The notes below the pieces were generated by a model. That model made no database searches. It saw nothing but the letters and a program-made list of their open reading frames with translations, and had not been told where the DNA came from. A DNA stretch of 64,000 nt from a bacterium 1xD8-48 (GTDB lineage Bacteria; Bacillota; Clostridia; Lachnospirales; Lachnospiraceae): positions 1 through 64,000 of the forward strand of contig QZDS01000020.1 of NCBI GenBank assembly GCA_009917455.1, given 5' to 3'. A program made the position numbers and the translations under genes. Shown here in pieces: positions 27,510 to 35,637 of this stretch; the stretch's first letter is position 1, and each line of letters opens with the position of its first letter.

Positions 27510-30500
27510 ATGGGAAACGTAAAACGCGTTTATGTTGAAAAGAAGGCTCCCTTTGCGGTAAAGGCCAGGGAGCTGAAAGAGGAAATCAGCAGTTATCTGG
27601 GAATTACAACGGTTAAGGATGTCCGGGTGTTTATCCGTTATGATGTGGAGAATCTGTCCGGGGAAATCTTTGAGCAGGCCTTATACGGCGTGTTTTCAGA
27701 GCCTCCGGTGGATATTCTGTACAGAGAGCAGATTACCGTTCCCGCTGACGGAAAGGTTTTCGGAGTGGAATACCTTCCGGGGCAGTTTGACCAGCGGGCG
27801 GATTCCGCCGTGCAGTGTGTGAAGTTCTTAAAAGAGGACGAGGAGCCGGTGATAAAGACGGCGGTGGCCTATCTGATTACCGGTGATTTTTCTCAGGAGG
27901 AATTTGACAGAATCAAGGCTTACTGCATCAATCCGGTGGATTCAAGAGAAACCGGTATGGATAAGCCGGACACCCTTATCACAAACTATGAAGAACCGGC
28001 GGACGTGGCGGTTTTTGACGGCTTTTGCGAGATGAAAGAGGAGGAGATTCATAAATTGTATGAAAGCCTTGGACTGGCAATGACCTTCAGGGACTTCCTC
28101 CATATTCAAAATTATTATAAGGCGGAAGAACGCCGTGAGCCCACCATGACGGAAATCCGTGTACTGGATACCTACTGGTCGGATCATTGCCGTCACACAA
28201 CTTTTTCCACAGAGCTTAAAAATATCGTATTTAAGGACGGCTATTACAGAACGCCTTTAGAGACCACCTATCAGAGCTATTTAGATACCAGAAATGAGAT
28301 TTTCAAAGAGCGGAGCGACAAATTCGTATGTCTGATGGATTTGGCGCTGATGGCTATGCGTAAACTGAAAAAAGACGGAAAGCTTAAGGACATGGAGGAG
28401 TCTGACGAAATCAACGCCTGTTCCGTGGTGGTTCCGGTTGAGATGGATTACGGCGACGGGCCGGTGAGCGAGGAGTGGCTGGTATTTTTCAAAAATGAAA
28501 CCCACAATCACCCTACGGAAATAGAGCCCTTTGGCGGCGCGGCCACCTGTCTTGGCGGCGCAATCAGAGACCCCCTTTCAGGCCGCGGCTATGTGTATCA
28601 GGCCATGCGTGTGACCGGCGCGGCCGACCCCACGGTTCCCGTTGCGGAAACCTTAAAGGGAAAGCTGTCCCAGAAGAAGCTGGTCAGAGGCGCGGCCGGC
28701 GGTTATTCCTCCTACGGAAACCAGGTGGGACTTGCAACCGGCTATGTAAAGGAAATTTATCACCCCGATTATGTTGCAAAGCGCATGGAGATTGGCGCGG
28801 TTATGGGCGCCGCTCCCAGAAGGAACGTTATCAGGGAAAATTCCGACCCGGATGATGTGATTATTCTGCTGGGCGGAAGGACAGGGCGGGACGGCTGCGG
28901 AGGAGCAACCGGTTCCTCCAAGGTACATACGGAAAGCTCCATTGAAACCTGCGGAGCGGAGGTGCAGAAAGGGAACGCGCCCACGGAGCGTAAGATACAG
29001 AGACTTTTCCGCAGACGGGAAGTATGCAGGCTGATTAAGAAGTGCAACGACTTCGGCGCAGGCGGCGTGTCTGTGGCAATCGGCGAGCTTGCCGACGGTC
29101 TGGTGGTGGACCTTGATAAGGTGCCGAAGAAATACGCGGGACTGGACGGCACGGAGCTTGCCATCTCGGAATCTCAGGAGAGAATGGCGGTAGTGGTGAG
29201 CCCTGAAAGTGTTGCGGCTTTCCTTGGTTATGCGGCGGAGGAAAACCTTGAGGCAATTCCCGTTGCCGTGGTTACGAAATCGCCCCGCCTGGTGCTGAAA
29301 TGGAGAGGAAAGGAAATTGTCAATATCGCCAGGAAATTCCTGGATACAAACGGCGCCCATCAGGAAACCAACGTGCTGGTTGACATTCCCGACAAGGAAG
29401 ATAATTACCTGAAAAAATTCTCCGTTCCCGAGGTCGCAAAAGCGCTGGACGGCGACAATATAAAGGATGCCTGGCTAAAGAGCCTGAATGATTTGAATAC
29501 CTGCTCCCAGAAGGGGCTGGTGGAAATGTTTGACTCCACCATCGGCGCAGGGAGCGTCCTGATGCCCTATGGCGGCGTTTACCAGCTTACGGAGACGCAG
29601 ACCATGGTTGCCAAACTTCCTGCCCTTGAGGGGAAGACGGACACTGTCACCATGATGAGCTATGGCTTCGACCCCTATCTGTCGTCCTGGAGCCCTTATC
29701 ACGGCGCGGTTTATGCCGTTACCGAGTCCATGGCGAAAATTGTGGCGTCCGGCGGGGAGGTTGACAAAATCCGTTTTACTTTCCAGGAGTATTTCAGGCG
29801 CATGACCTCCGAGCCGGGCAGATGGAGTCAGCCCTTTGCGGCGCTCCTGGGCGCTTACGATGCCCAGATAGGCTACGGACTTCCGTCCATCGGCGGCAAG
29901 GACAGTATGTCGGGAACATTTAACGAGATTGACGTTCCGCCCACACTGGTATCCTTTGCGGTGGACGTGGCAAAATTGCAGGATATTGTGACGCCGGAGC
30001 TGAAGGAGGCGGGCGATACGCTGCTCCAGTTCTGGTTCGACAAGGATGAATACGATATTCCGGTCTATGACCATGTAATGCAGACCTATGGTTTTATCAC
30101 AAAGCTGATGCGGGCCGGTAAGGTAAAAGCGGCTTATGCGCTAAACAGCGCAGGGCTTGTGCCGGGCGTGTCGAAGATGGCCTTTGGAAACAGGCTGGGG
30201 GTTGACTTTGCGAAGGAGCTGCGTTCTTCCGACCTGTTTGAAAACTGCCTGGGCGACATTGTCCTGGAGATGGATAAAAAAAGCGCGGCGCTCTTACTGG
30301 AAAAGGAATATAACGAAACCGGGGATTTGAATTTCAGGGTAGTCGGACAGGTGAAAGCGGAAGAATCCTTCACATGGCATGATGTCACTGTTTCCATGGA
30401 AGAGGCGCTTGATGCATGGAAGTCCAGGCTGGAGAAAGTGTTCCCCACAAAGGCTCATAAGGGTGCGGAGCCGGTGGAATCCAGGGTGTACAGAACGGAC

Positions 30501-31328
30501 AAGGTCTATGTCTGCAGGCATAAAGTGGCAAAGCCCACCGTATTCATACCGGTATTTCCGGGAACCAACTGTGAATATGACAGCGAGCAGGCATTTAAGA
30601 GAGCCGGAGCCGATGTAATAACACGTATATTTAAAAATCAAACCGCGGAGGATATCAGAGAATCCGTGGAGATTTTCGAAAAAGAAATAGACAAGGCTCA
30701 GATTATCATGTTCCCCGGAGGATTTTCCGCCGGCGACGAGCCGGACGGAAGCGCCAAATTCTTTGCGGCTGCATTCCAGAATCATCATATCAGGGAAGCG
30801 GTAATGCGGCTTTTAAATGAAAGAGACGGACTGGCCCTTGGTATCTGCAACGGTTTCCAGGCACTGCTTAAGATGGGGCTGATTACCTGCGGAGATATTG
30901 CCGGACAGAAAGAGGATTCGCCTACCCTGACATTTAATACCATCAACCGCCATATTTCCAGAATGGTGTATACGAAAGTGGTTTCCAATAAGTCCCCATG
31001 GCTGCAGGGCGCGGAAGTTGGAAAGACCTACGTAACGCCGGTTTCCCATGGCGAGGGAAGATTCGTGGCGCCGAAGGAATGGATTGACCGTCTCTTTGAG
31101 AACGGACAGGTTGCTACCCAGTATGCCGACAGGGAGGGACAGGTTTCCATGGATGAGGAATGGAATGTGAACGGCTCCTATGCGGCAATTGAGGGAATCA
31201 CGTCTCCCGACGGAAGGGTGTTTGGAAAGATGGCCCATGCGGAACGCCGTGGAAAGGGCGTTGCCGTCAATATCTACGGAGAACAGGATTTGAAGATTTT
31301 TGAATCGGGCGTGGAATATTTCAGATAG
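27510..31328 (+). CDS. purL: Phosphoribosylformylglycinamidine synthase, single-chain form
   Basis: This enzyme of 1,272 residues makes FGAM from FGAR, glutamine and ATP in purine synthesis. It includes the linker motif TYWSDHCRHTTF (about 215-228), the FGAM synthase metal/ATP region NETHNHPTEIEPFGGAATC, two AIRS-type halves, and a C-terminal class I glutamine amidotransferase with FPGTNCEYDSEQAF and nucleophile cysteine in LGICNGFQ (about 1112). The ATG at 27495 touches the AGGAGG site, leaving no spacer, so the ATG at 27510 (MGNVKRVYVEKK) is preferred although its spacer is long. It belongs to the long clostridial/proteobacterial one-piece type rather than the PurQ-PurL-PurS type. Confidence 0.95.
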   Translation: MGNVKRVYVEKKAPFAVKARELKEEISSYLGITTVKDVRVFIRYDVENLSGEIFEQALYGVFSEPPVDILYREQITVPADGKVFGVEYLPGQFDQRADSAVQCVKFLKEDEEPVIKTAVAYLITGDFSQEEFDRIKAYCINPVDSRETGMDKPDTLITNYEEPADVAVFDGFCEMKEEEIHKLYESLGLAMTFRDFLHIQNYYKAEERREPTMTEIRVLDTYWSDHCRHTTFSTELKNIVFKDGYYRTPLETTYQSYLDTRNEIFKERSDKFVCLMDLALMAMRKLKKDGKLKDMEESDEINACSVVVPVEMDYGDGPVSEEWLVFFKNETHNHPTEIEPFGGAATCLGGAIRDPLSGRGYVYQAMRVTGAADPTVPVAETLKGKLSQKKLVRGAAGGYSSYGNQVGLATGYVKEIYHPDYVAKRMEIGAVMGAAPRRNVIRENSDPDDVIILLGGRTGRDGCGGATGSSKVHTESSIETCGAEVQKGNAPTERKIQRLFRRREVCRLIKKCNDFGAGGVSVAIGELADGLVVDLDKVPKKYAGLDGTELAISESQERMAVVVSPESVAAFLGYAAEENLEAIPVAVVTKSPRLVLKWRGKEIVNIARKFLDTNGAHQETNVLVDIPDKEDNYLKKFSVPEVAKALDGDNIKDAWLKSLNDLNTCSQKGLVEMFDSTIGAGSVLMPYGGVYQLTETQTMVAKLPALEGKTDTVTMMSYGFDPYLSSWSPYHGAVYAVTESMAKIVASGGEVDKIRFTFQEYFRRMTSEPGRWSQPFAALLGAYDAQIGYGLPSIGGKDSMSGTFNEIDVPPTLVSFAVDVAKLQDIVTPELKEAGDTLLQFWFDKDEYDIPVYDHVMQTYGFITKLMRAGKVKAAYALNSAGLVPGVSKMAFGNRLGVDFAKELRSSDLFENCLGDIVLEMDKKSAALLLEKEYNETGDLNFRVVGQVKAEESFTWHDVTVSMEEALDAWKSRLEKVFPTKAHKGAEPVESRVYRTDKVYVCRHKVAKPTVFIPVFPGTNCEYDSEQAFKRAGADVITRIFKNQTAEDIRESVEIFEKEIDKAQIIMFPGGFSAGDEPDGSAKFFAAAFQNHHIREAVMRLLNERDGLALGICNGFQALLKMGLITCGDIAGQKEDSPTLTFNTINRHISRMVYTKVVSNKSPWLQGAEVGKTYVTPVSHGEGRFVAPKEWIDRLFENGQVATQYADREGQVSMDEEWNVNGSYAAIEGITSPDGRVFGKMAHAERRGKGVAVNIYGEQDLKIFESGVEYFR

Positions 31329-31367
31329 TTTTCTATAAGGTCATTTTGATTTGATAAAGAGAAACAG

Positions 31368-31411
31368 GCTGCCGTATCAAAGAGGATTAACTCTTTCATA
31401 CGGCAGCTTTT
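31368..31411. terminator. Bidirectional terminator between purL and the S component
   Basis: Arms GCTGCCGTAT (31368-31377) and ATACGGCAGC (31398-31407), extended by AAAGAG/CTCTTT, end in TTTTCT on the plus strand. The convergent gene arrangement suggests it serves both directions. Confidence 0.8.
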
Positions 31412-31419
31412 CTGGTAAA

Positions 31420-32007
31420 TCATTTTTCCCCGAAAGTAAAGAACAATCCCGCCTTTTTCAGCGACGGACGAAGCGCAAGGTAGACTGCCACGGACACAAT
31501 TGTTGAAGTTACAGCGTTGATGGAAGTGGAAGCCACATTCCAGGCAAGAGTCAGTTCCGCCGCAGGCTTGCCCAGAATTACCAGCTTGTATAAATATCCC
31601 ACAAGAGGGTCGAAGATGACATTGAATAAAAGACCGCCGACGGCAGCGGCACACGTCCAGAATACCACTTTTTTATGCTCGTTCTCAAGGGTGATTTTGC
31701 CGATTTTATGGGCAATGAGACCGGTAATCAGTCCGATGCAGAGCTTTAGCAGGAAGGTTTTGGGGGCATACACCACATAAACAGGGTCGAGTAAATCCCC
31801 AATCGTCATGCCAATCGCACCGCCGATTCCGCCATAAAAGCCGCCAAGCAAAAGAGCGCCAAGCACGCATACCGCGTTCCCTAAGTGAATGGAGGTAGCG
31901 TCTCCGCCAGGAAGCGGTATTTTAATTTGAAGAAAAGTAAACACTACATAGGATAAAGCGGCCATAAGGCCGGTCATTGCAATTTTCTGCGCTGTCTGAT
32001 TTTTCAT
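31420..32007 (-). CDS. ECF transporter S component, substrate unknown
   Basis: This 195-residue membrane protein has the S-component pattern MTGLMAALSYVVFTFLQIKIPLPGGDATSIHLGNAVCVLGALLLGG followed by GAIGMTIGDLLDPVY and further helices, resembling the PF07155-type group. The ATG at 32007 (MKNQTAQKIAMTG) has a GGAGGAG site seven bases upstream; a longer frame starting at 32052 lacks one. It would capture a vitamin-like compound and dock with a shared ECF module. It stands alone, convergent with purL, so context gives no hint of substrate. Confidence 0.82.
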   Translation of the reverse strand: MKNQTAQKIAMTGLMAALSYVVFTFLQIKIPLPGGDATSIHLGNAVCVLGALLLGGFYGGIGGAIGMTIGDLLDPVYVVYAPKTFLLKLCIGLITGLIAHKIGKITLENEHKKVVFWTCAAAVGGLLFNVIFDPLVGYLYKLVILGKPAAELTLAWNVASTSINAVTSTIVSVAVYLALRPSLKKAGLFFTFGEK

Positions 32008-32060
32008 TTGAATCTCCTCCTGTTTCTGGTTCCGCGGACGTCTGTGTTTCATTTGTTTTT

Positions 32061-32094
32061 ATTATATGCAGAAGTGGCATATGAAAAAGTGCCA
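32061..32094 (-). promoter_or_regulatory. Promoter -10 and palindromic operator of the minus-strand S component
   Basis: Reading the minus strand, TATAAT is at 32066-32061. An inverted repeat TGGCA/TGCCA (32075-32079 and 32090-32094) spans the place where the -35 box should be; the -35 itself is poor. The arrangement suggests repression or activation through the palindrome. Confidence 0.4.
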
Positions 32095-32186
32095 AATTAA
32101 AACTTTTTAACCAGACCAGTTTTGCGGCGCGATTGAATTGCGGAAACTTCCATGACATCTTTTTTGCAGATTTTTAAAATTTTATA

Positions 32187-32214
32187 TTGATTTTCCGGCC
32201 ATTTGTGATATATT
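32187..32214 (+). promoter_or_regulatory. tRNA-Ala promoter
   Basis: TTGATT (32187-32192), a 16-bp spacer and TATATT (32209-32214) precede the tRNA by nine bases. Confidence 0.5.
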
Positions 32215-32223
32215 TATTGACAT

Positions 32224-32299
32224 GGGGTATTAGCGCAGTTGGGAGCGCGCAACATTCGCATTGTTGAGGCCACGGGTTCGAATCCCGTATACTCCACCA
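32224..32299 (+). tRNA. tRNA-Ala (anticodon CGC)
   Basis: The 76 bases fold as a full cloverleaf including an encoded CCA end. The acceptor stem GGGGTAT pairs with ATACTCC and has the G3-T70 wobble pair that is the identity element for alanine. The D stem is GCGC/GCGC, the anticodon arm CAACA/TGTTG encloses TTCGCAT with anticodon CGC (codon GCG), and the T arm ACGGG-TTCGAAT-CCCGT is standard. Confidence 0.93.
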
Positions 32300-32357
32300 G
32301 AAAGTCCATAATCCAACTGTGTTTCAAAAAATTTGACAGACGGTTGGAAATAGTAGA

Positions 32358-32396
32358 GAAGAAATCCGTGGTACTGCAGTGCTCACGGATTTCTTC
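32358..32396 (+). terminator. Perfect inverted repeat after the tRNA
   Basis: Arms of 13 bp (GAAGAAATCCGTG at 32358-32370 and its exact complement at 32384-32396) enclose 13 bases. The 3' side is ATTATTGTTATC, only moderately T-rich. It may terminate the tRNA transcript. It also lies in the 235-base stretch between the tRNA and the truncated hydrolase, where no gene is visible. Confidence 0.5.
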
Positions 32397-32534
32397 ATTA
32401 TTGTTATCTTCAATTTTTCCGTATTCCTGTTTCTGCGCAACCACATTCGCTGCCTGCGTCAGCATATCAAATGGCTTCAGACCTGGTACTGACGGAGGTG
32501 CTGCGAGGCGGATGCGGTATGGGAATACTGCAGG

Positions 32535-33587
32535 GTGAGAGGCGATTATACGATTGCTCTTGACAATCTGGATAAAATCTGCGCAAATTACGAGATGTGG
32601 GAGCAGGAAAAGAAGCGGCCCCAGGGGCTTTTCTGGTCCCATGACGACAGGGACGCCATGGAATTTTCCATTAGCGGTCCGGGATTTAGACCCACCCTTA
32701 ACTCCTACATGTACGGCGATGCCTGCGCAATTTCCGTGTTTGCCAATATGGACGGAAAGAAGGAACTGGCGGAAAAATACCGGCACAAGGCGGAAGAAAT
32801 CAAAGAAAAGCTCCAAAAGTATCTTTGGGATAAGGACTTTTTTAAAGTGATTCCAGAAGGAGATATCGGAAAGATGTCGGAAGAAGGTTTCCCGGAAGTG
32901 GAAAAAGAACGCAATGTAAGGGAAGAGATTGGCTATATCCCGTGGTATTTTAATCTCCCGGACGCAGGATATGAGAAAGCCTTCTGTCAGCTTTTGGATG
33001 AGGATGGTTTTAAAGGGCGGCGTGGTATCAGGACTGCGGAAAAGCGGCATGAGAGGTATTGCTATCCGGCAGACCATGAATGTCTCTGGAACGGGCCTGT
33101 GTGGCCCTATGCCACAACGCAGACTCTGGCGGCGCTGGCAAATCTTTTGCAAAATTACCGTCAGTCCTATTTACATAAAGGAGATTATTACCGGCTCCTT
33201 AAGGAGTATGCCGAAAGCCATCATCTGAAACGGGAAAACGGAAAAGTGGTTCCCTGGATTGACGAAAATCTGGATTCCGAGACAGGGGACTGGATTGCCA
33301 GAAGGATTCTTAAGGAAAACGGCTGGAAAGAGGAGACGGGTGGATACGAGCGGGGAAAGGACTACAATCATTCCATGTACTGTGATTTGATTCTGTCGGG
33401 ACTTCTGGGAATCGGGGACGACGGGAGGGGAATGCTTAAGGTTAACCCGCTGATTCCCGAAAGCTGGGAATATTTCAGGGTGGAAAATCTGATGTTCGGC
33501 GGAAAATGTTATGAAGTTTTTTATGACAGGACAGGAGAGAAATACGGAAGAGGCAGCGGGATTCATATAGAATGCCAAAGCGCCTGA
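32535..33587 (+). pseudogene. Glycoside hydrolase (MGH1-like / GH63-type), 5' part missing
   Basis: The open frame encodes 350 residues of an (alpha/alpha)6-barrel hydrolase: GLFWSHDDRDAMEFSISG, RPTLNSYMYGDACAI, YCYPADHECLWNGPVWPYATTQTL and DYNHSMYCDLILSGLLGI, ending with VNPLIPESWEYFRVENLMFGG and DRTGEKYGRGSGIHI. In the proteins I recall from this family that ending closes a longer chain with additional N-terminal sequence. Here the frame opens at a GTG without a ribosome site, about 235 bases after tRNA-Ala. The simplest reading is a gene whose 5' end was removed by a rearrangement near the tRNA. It could still be a short intact enzyme, but no promoter is visible. Confidence 0.6.
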
Positions 33588-33658
33588 CGCCTTAAGGGCA
33601 CATCGGATGCTAACGATACTCAGTTTTTCCCTGACAGGGAGGAAAACGGACAAAAGGG

Positions 33659-33701
33659 AAAGGATTATCAAAGCGATATGAAGGGCGCGGATAATCCTTT
33701 T
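33659..33701 (+). terminator. Terminator after the truncated hydrolase
   Basis: Perfect arms AAAGGATTATC (33659-33669) and GATAATCCTTT (33690-33700) end in a short T run. Confidence 0.65.
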
Positions 33702-33807
33702 CTGCTTTTGAATTGTTTCGGCATGGTAACGGGAGCAAAGATAAGCGTTTTTGTCCAGGGAATCAGGACTTTGCAGGGTGATTTTTTACAGGTTTTTCAA
33801 TTTGGAT

Positions 33808-33855
33808 AAAGTGCGACTGAAAAATGTAGATTTCTATTGAAAGTGCGACTGAAAA
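33808..33855 (+). repeat. Two 16-bp direct repeats upstream of the AAA ATPase
   Basis: AAAGTGCGACTGAAAA occurs at 33808-33823 and again at 33840-33855, and both are followed by one variable base and TGT, so 19 of 20 positions match. The starts are 32 bp apart, about three helical turns. The second copy ends 58 bases before the ATPase start. They may be a binding site or a footprint of an insertion. Confidence 0.75.
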
Positions 33856-33913
33856 GTGTTAAGGTGATTGTAAGAAGATGTCCGTCTCATTACCTTGAAA
33901 CAGGAGAAGTTAT

Positions 33914-35212
33914 ATGGAACGCTTACTGATGCAGGAGCTTGTAAAATGGAAAGGGAAGCAAAACCGGAAACCGCTGATAATAAAAGGCGCAAGGCAGGTA
34001 GGAAAAACCTGGCTGATGAAAGAATTTGGAAAGCGCTGTTTTGAAAATGTGGTTTATATCAACTTTGAAAATAATCGGCGTATGAAAAATGTGTTTGCAA
34101 TGGATTATGATGTAGAGCGCATTTTATCGGCACTTAAAATCGAAAGCGGGAAAAAAATAGAAGCAAATGACACGCTTTTGATTTTTGATGAAGTACAGGA
34201 GGTTCCGGGAGCGCTAAGCGCGCTTAAATACTTTTGTGAAGAAGCACCGCAGTATGCCATTGTTGCCGCCGGTTCGCTGCTTGGCATCGCATTGCATGAA
34301 GGAACTTCTTTTCCTGTGGGAAAGGTTGATTTTCTGACATTATATCCTCTTAATTTCACAGAATTTCTGCTGGCAGCTGGCCTGGAGGAGTTGTCAGCGC
34401 TGACAGAAGGAAAAGACCATGCTTTAATTAACGCCTTTTCAGGAAAATTTGCGGATATGCTGCGCAGGTATTATTACGTAGGCGGTATGCCGGAAGCGGT
34501 GTCTGTGTATTTTGAGACGGATGATTTGCAGGAAGTGAGGACAATCCAACAACAGCTATTGCTTTATTATGCAAACGATTTTTCCAAACATGCGCCGAAA
34601 GAGACGGTTCCAAGAATACAGATGGTCTGGAATTCTATTCCCATGCAGCTTGCAAAGGAGAACAGGAAATTTATTTACGGAATGGTGAGAGAGGGAGCCA
34701 GGGCGAAGGATTTTGAACTTGCAATCCAGTGGCTTTTAGACTGTGGGCTGGTTCATAAAAGCTATCGGATTCGTAAGCCGGGTATGCCTCTTATTTCCTA
34801 CATGGATATGCCCTCCTTCAAAATCTATATGTCGGATGTGGGGCTGCTTGGCGCAAGGTGTAATCTGGATGCAATTACTCTTCTGGAGGGCAACAGTATT
34901 TTTACGGAATTTAAGGGAGCTTTGACAGAACAGTTTGTGGCGCAGGAGCTGGCATCTTCGGGAATGGAGCTTTATTATTACCATGCGGAAAATTCTTCCG
35001 GGGAGGTTGACTTTGTAGTTCAGAGGGCTGGTAAGGTTATTCCGGTTGAGGTGAAAGCGGAAGAAAATCTTCAGGCCAAAAGCCTGCGGGCTCTTTGCAG
35101 GAAATACGGGCTTACGGGTGCGGTCAGAAGTTCCATGTCCGGTTATCGGGAACAGGAGTGGATGGTGAACGTGCCGCTTTATATGCTGCGGGTTTATATG
35201 CAGAATTGTTAA
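33914..35212 (+). CDS. AAA ATPase with DUF4143 domain
   Basis: This 432-residue protein has Walker A IIKGARQVGKTWLM near residue 25, Walker B LLIFDEVQEVPGALSAL, a sensor-like VAAGSLLGIAL, and the C-terminal DUF4143 region. Near the end, GEVDFVVQRAGKVIPVEVKAEEN has the D-(x)n-E-x-K pattern of a PD-(D/E)XK nuclease fold. The family is widespread, often in many copies per genome in gut anaerobes, and its cellular role is unsettled. The start has a CAGGAGAAG site. It stands alone after the hydrolase remnant and before the T-box promoter. Confidence 0.85.
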   Translation: MERLLMQELVKWKGKQNRKPLIIKGARQVGKTWLMKEFGKRCFENVVYINFENNRRMKNVFAMDYDVERILSALKIESGKKIEANDTLLIFDEVQEVPGALSALKYFCEEAPQYAIVAAGSLLGIALHEGTSFPVGKVDFLTLYPLNFTEFLLAAGLEELSALTEGKDHALINAFSGKFADMLRRYYYVGGMPEAVSVYFETDDLQEVRTIQQQLLLYYANDFSKHAPKETVPRIQMVWNSIPMQLAKENRKFIYGMVREGARAKDFELAIQWLLDCGLVHKSYRIRKPGMPLISYMDMPSFKIYMSDVGLLGARCNLDAITLLEGNSIFTEFKGALTEQFVAQELASSGMELYYYHAENSSGEVDFVVQRAGKVIPVEVKAEENLQAKSLRALCRKYGLTGAVRSSMSGYREQEWMVNVPLYMLRVYMQNC

Positions 35213-35218
35213 AAGATA

Positions 35219-35247
35219 TTGACAATCCGTCTAAATAGCAGTACAAT
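35219..35247 (+). promoter_or_regulatory. Promoter of the metG T-box transcript
   Basis: TTGACA (35219-35224), a 17-bp spacer and TACAAT (35242-35247) form a near-consensus sigma-70 promoter just after the ATPase stop. Confidence 0.8.
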
Positions 35248-35253
35248 TCAAAA

Positions 35254-35551
35254 AATATATCAAAGGCTGTGAAGAGAAGAGTAGTCAGTGGGATATGTTA
35301 CAGAGAGCCTGATCAGGTGAGAGCAGGCACAGAAGGAACTGCCGAAAATGGTCTCGGAGCCGCGTACCGAAGCTGTTATGCCAAGGCTACGACGGGAGCG
35401 CCCGTTACAGCGACAGGCTGTCGATGAGTCATCTCTTGTCCGCAGTTGATAAGGCTTATATCGTGAGGTATAGGTGAATTTAGGGTGGTAACACGAAGCG
35501 TCGGCTCTCGTCCCTGAAAAAGAAATTTTTCAGAGAGGAGGGCTTTTTTAA
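35254..35551 (+). promoter_or_regulatory. T-box leader, methionine specific
   Basis: The leader contains the conserved T-box AGGGTGGTAACACG at 35482-35495, which includes the GGTGG bulge that pairs with the uncharged tRNA end, and an upstream Stem I region with AGAGAGCC and GGTGAGA. A specifier ATG lies at 35348-35350 in the context CCGAAAATGGTCTC, matching the downstream methionyl-tRNA synthetase. The 3' end is the terminator at 35503-35549. Uncharged tRNA-Met should stabilise the antiterminator and allow metG transcription. The exact Stem I pairing was not worked out. Confidence 0.88.
35503..35549 (+). terminator. T-box terminator
   Basis: GCTCTCGTCCCTGAAAAA pairs with TTTTTCAGAGAGGAGGGC around a GAAA-like loop, with two mismatches, and TTTTTT follows. 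The 5' arm lies directly after the T-box sequence, as needed for mutually exclusive antiterminator folding. Confidence 0.85.
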
Positions 35552-35637
35552 TGGAAAAAAATAAGTTGTCACTGTAAATTGCCGTGCGCCGGATTGCGGC
35601 GCGCATCACGAATAATAGTCAGAAACGAGGTATAAAA

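Larger units (their letters stand above)
33588..33913 (+). other. Intergenic stretch of 326 bases: terminator and paired repeats
   Basis: No gene is visible. The left part holds the hairpin at 33659-33701. The right part holds two copies of a 16-bp direct repeat (33808-33855) shortly before the ATPase gene. An obvious sigma-70 promoter for the ATPase was not found. Confidence 0.6.

Noticed and set aside
32214..33152. A 312-codon minus-strand frame over the tRNA and hydrolase
   Set aside because: It runs through the tRNA and opposite a clearly recognisable hydrolase; no ribosome site.
35550..35576. Eight-codon frame (MEKNKLSL) after the T-box terminator
   Set aside because: Its ribosome site is the terminator arm and the frame is too short to support; T-box control already explains the leader.
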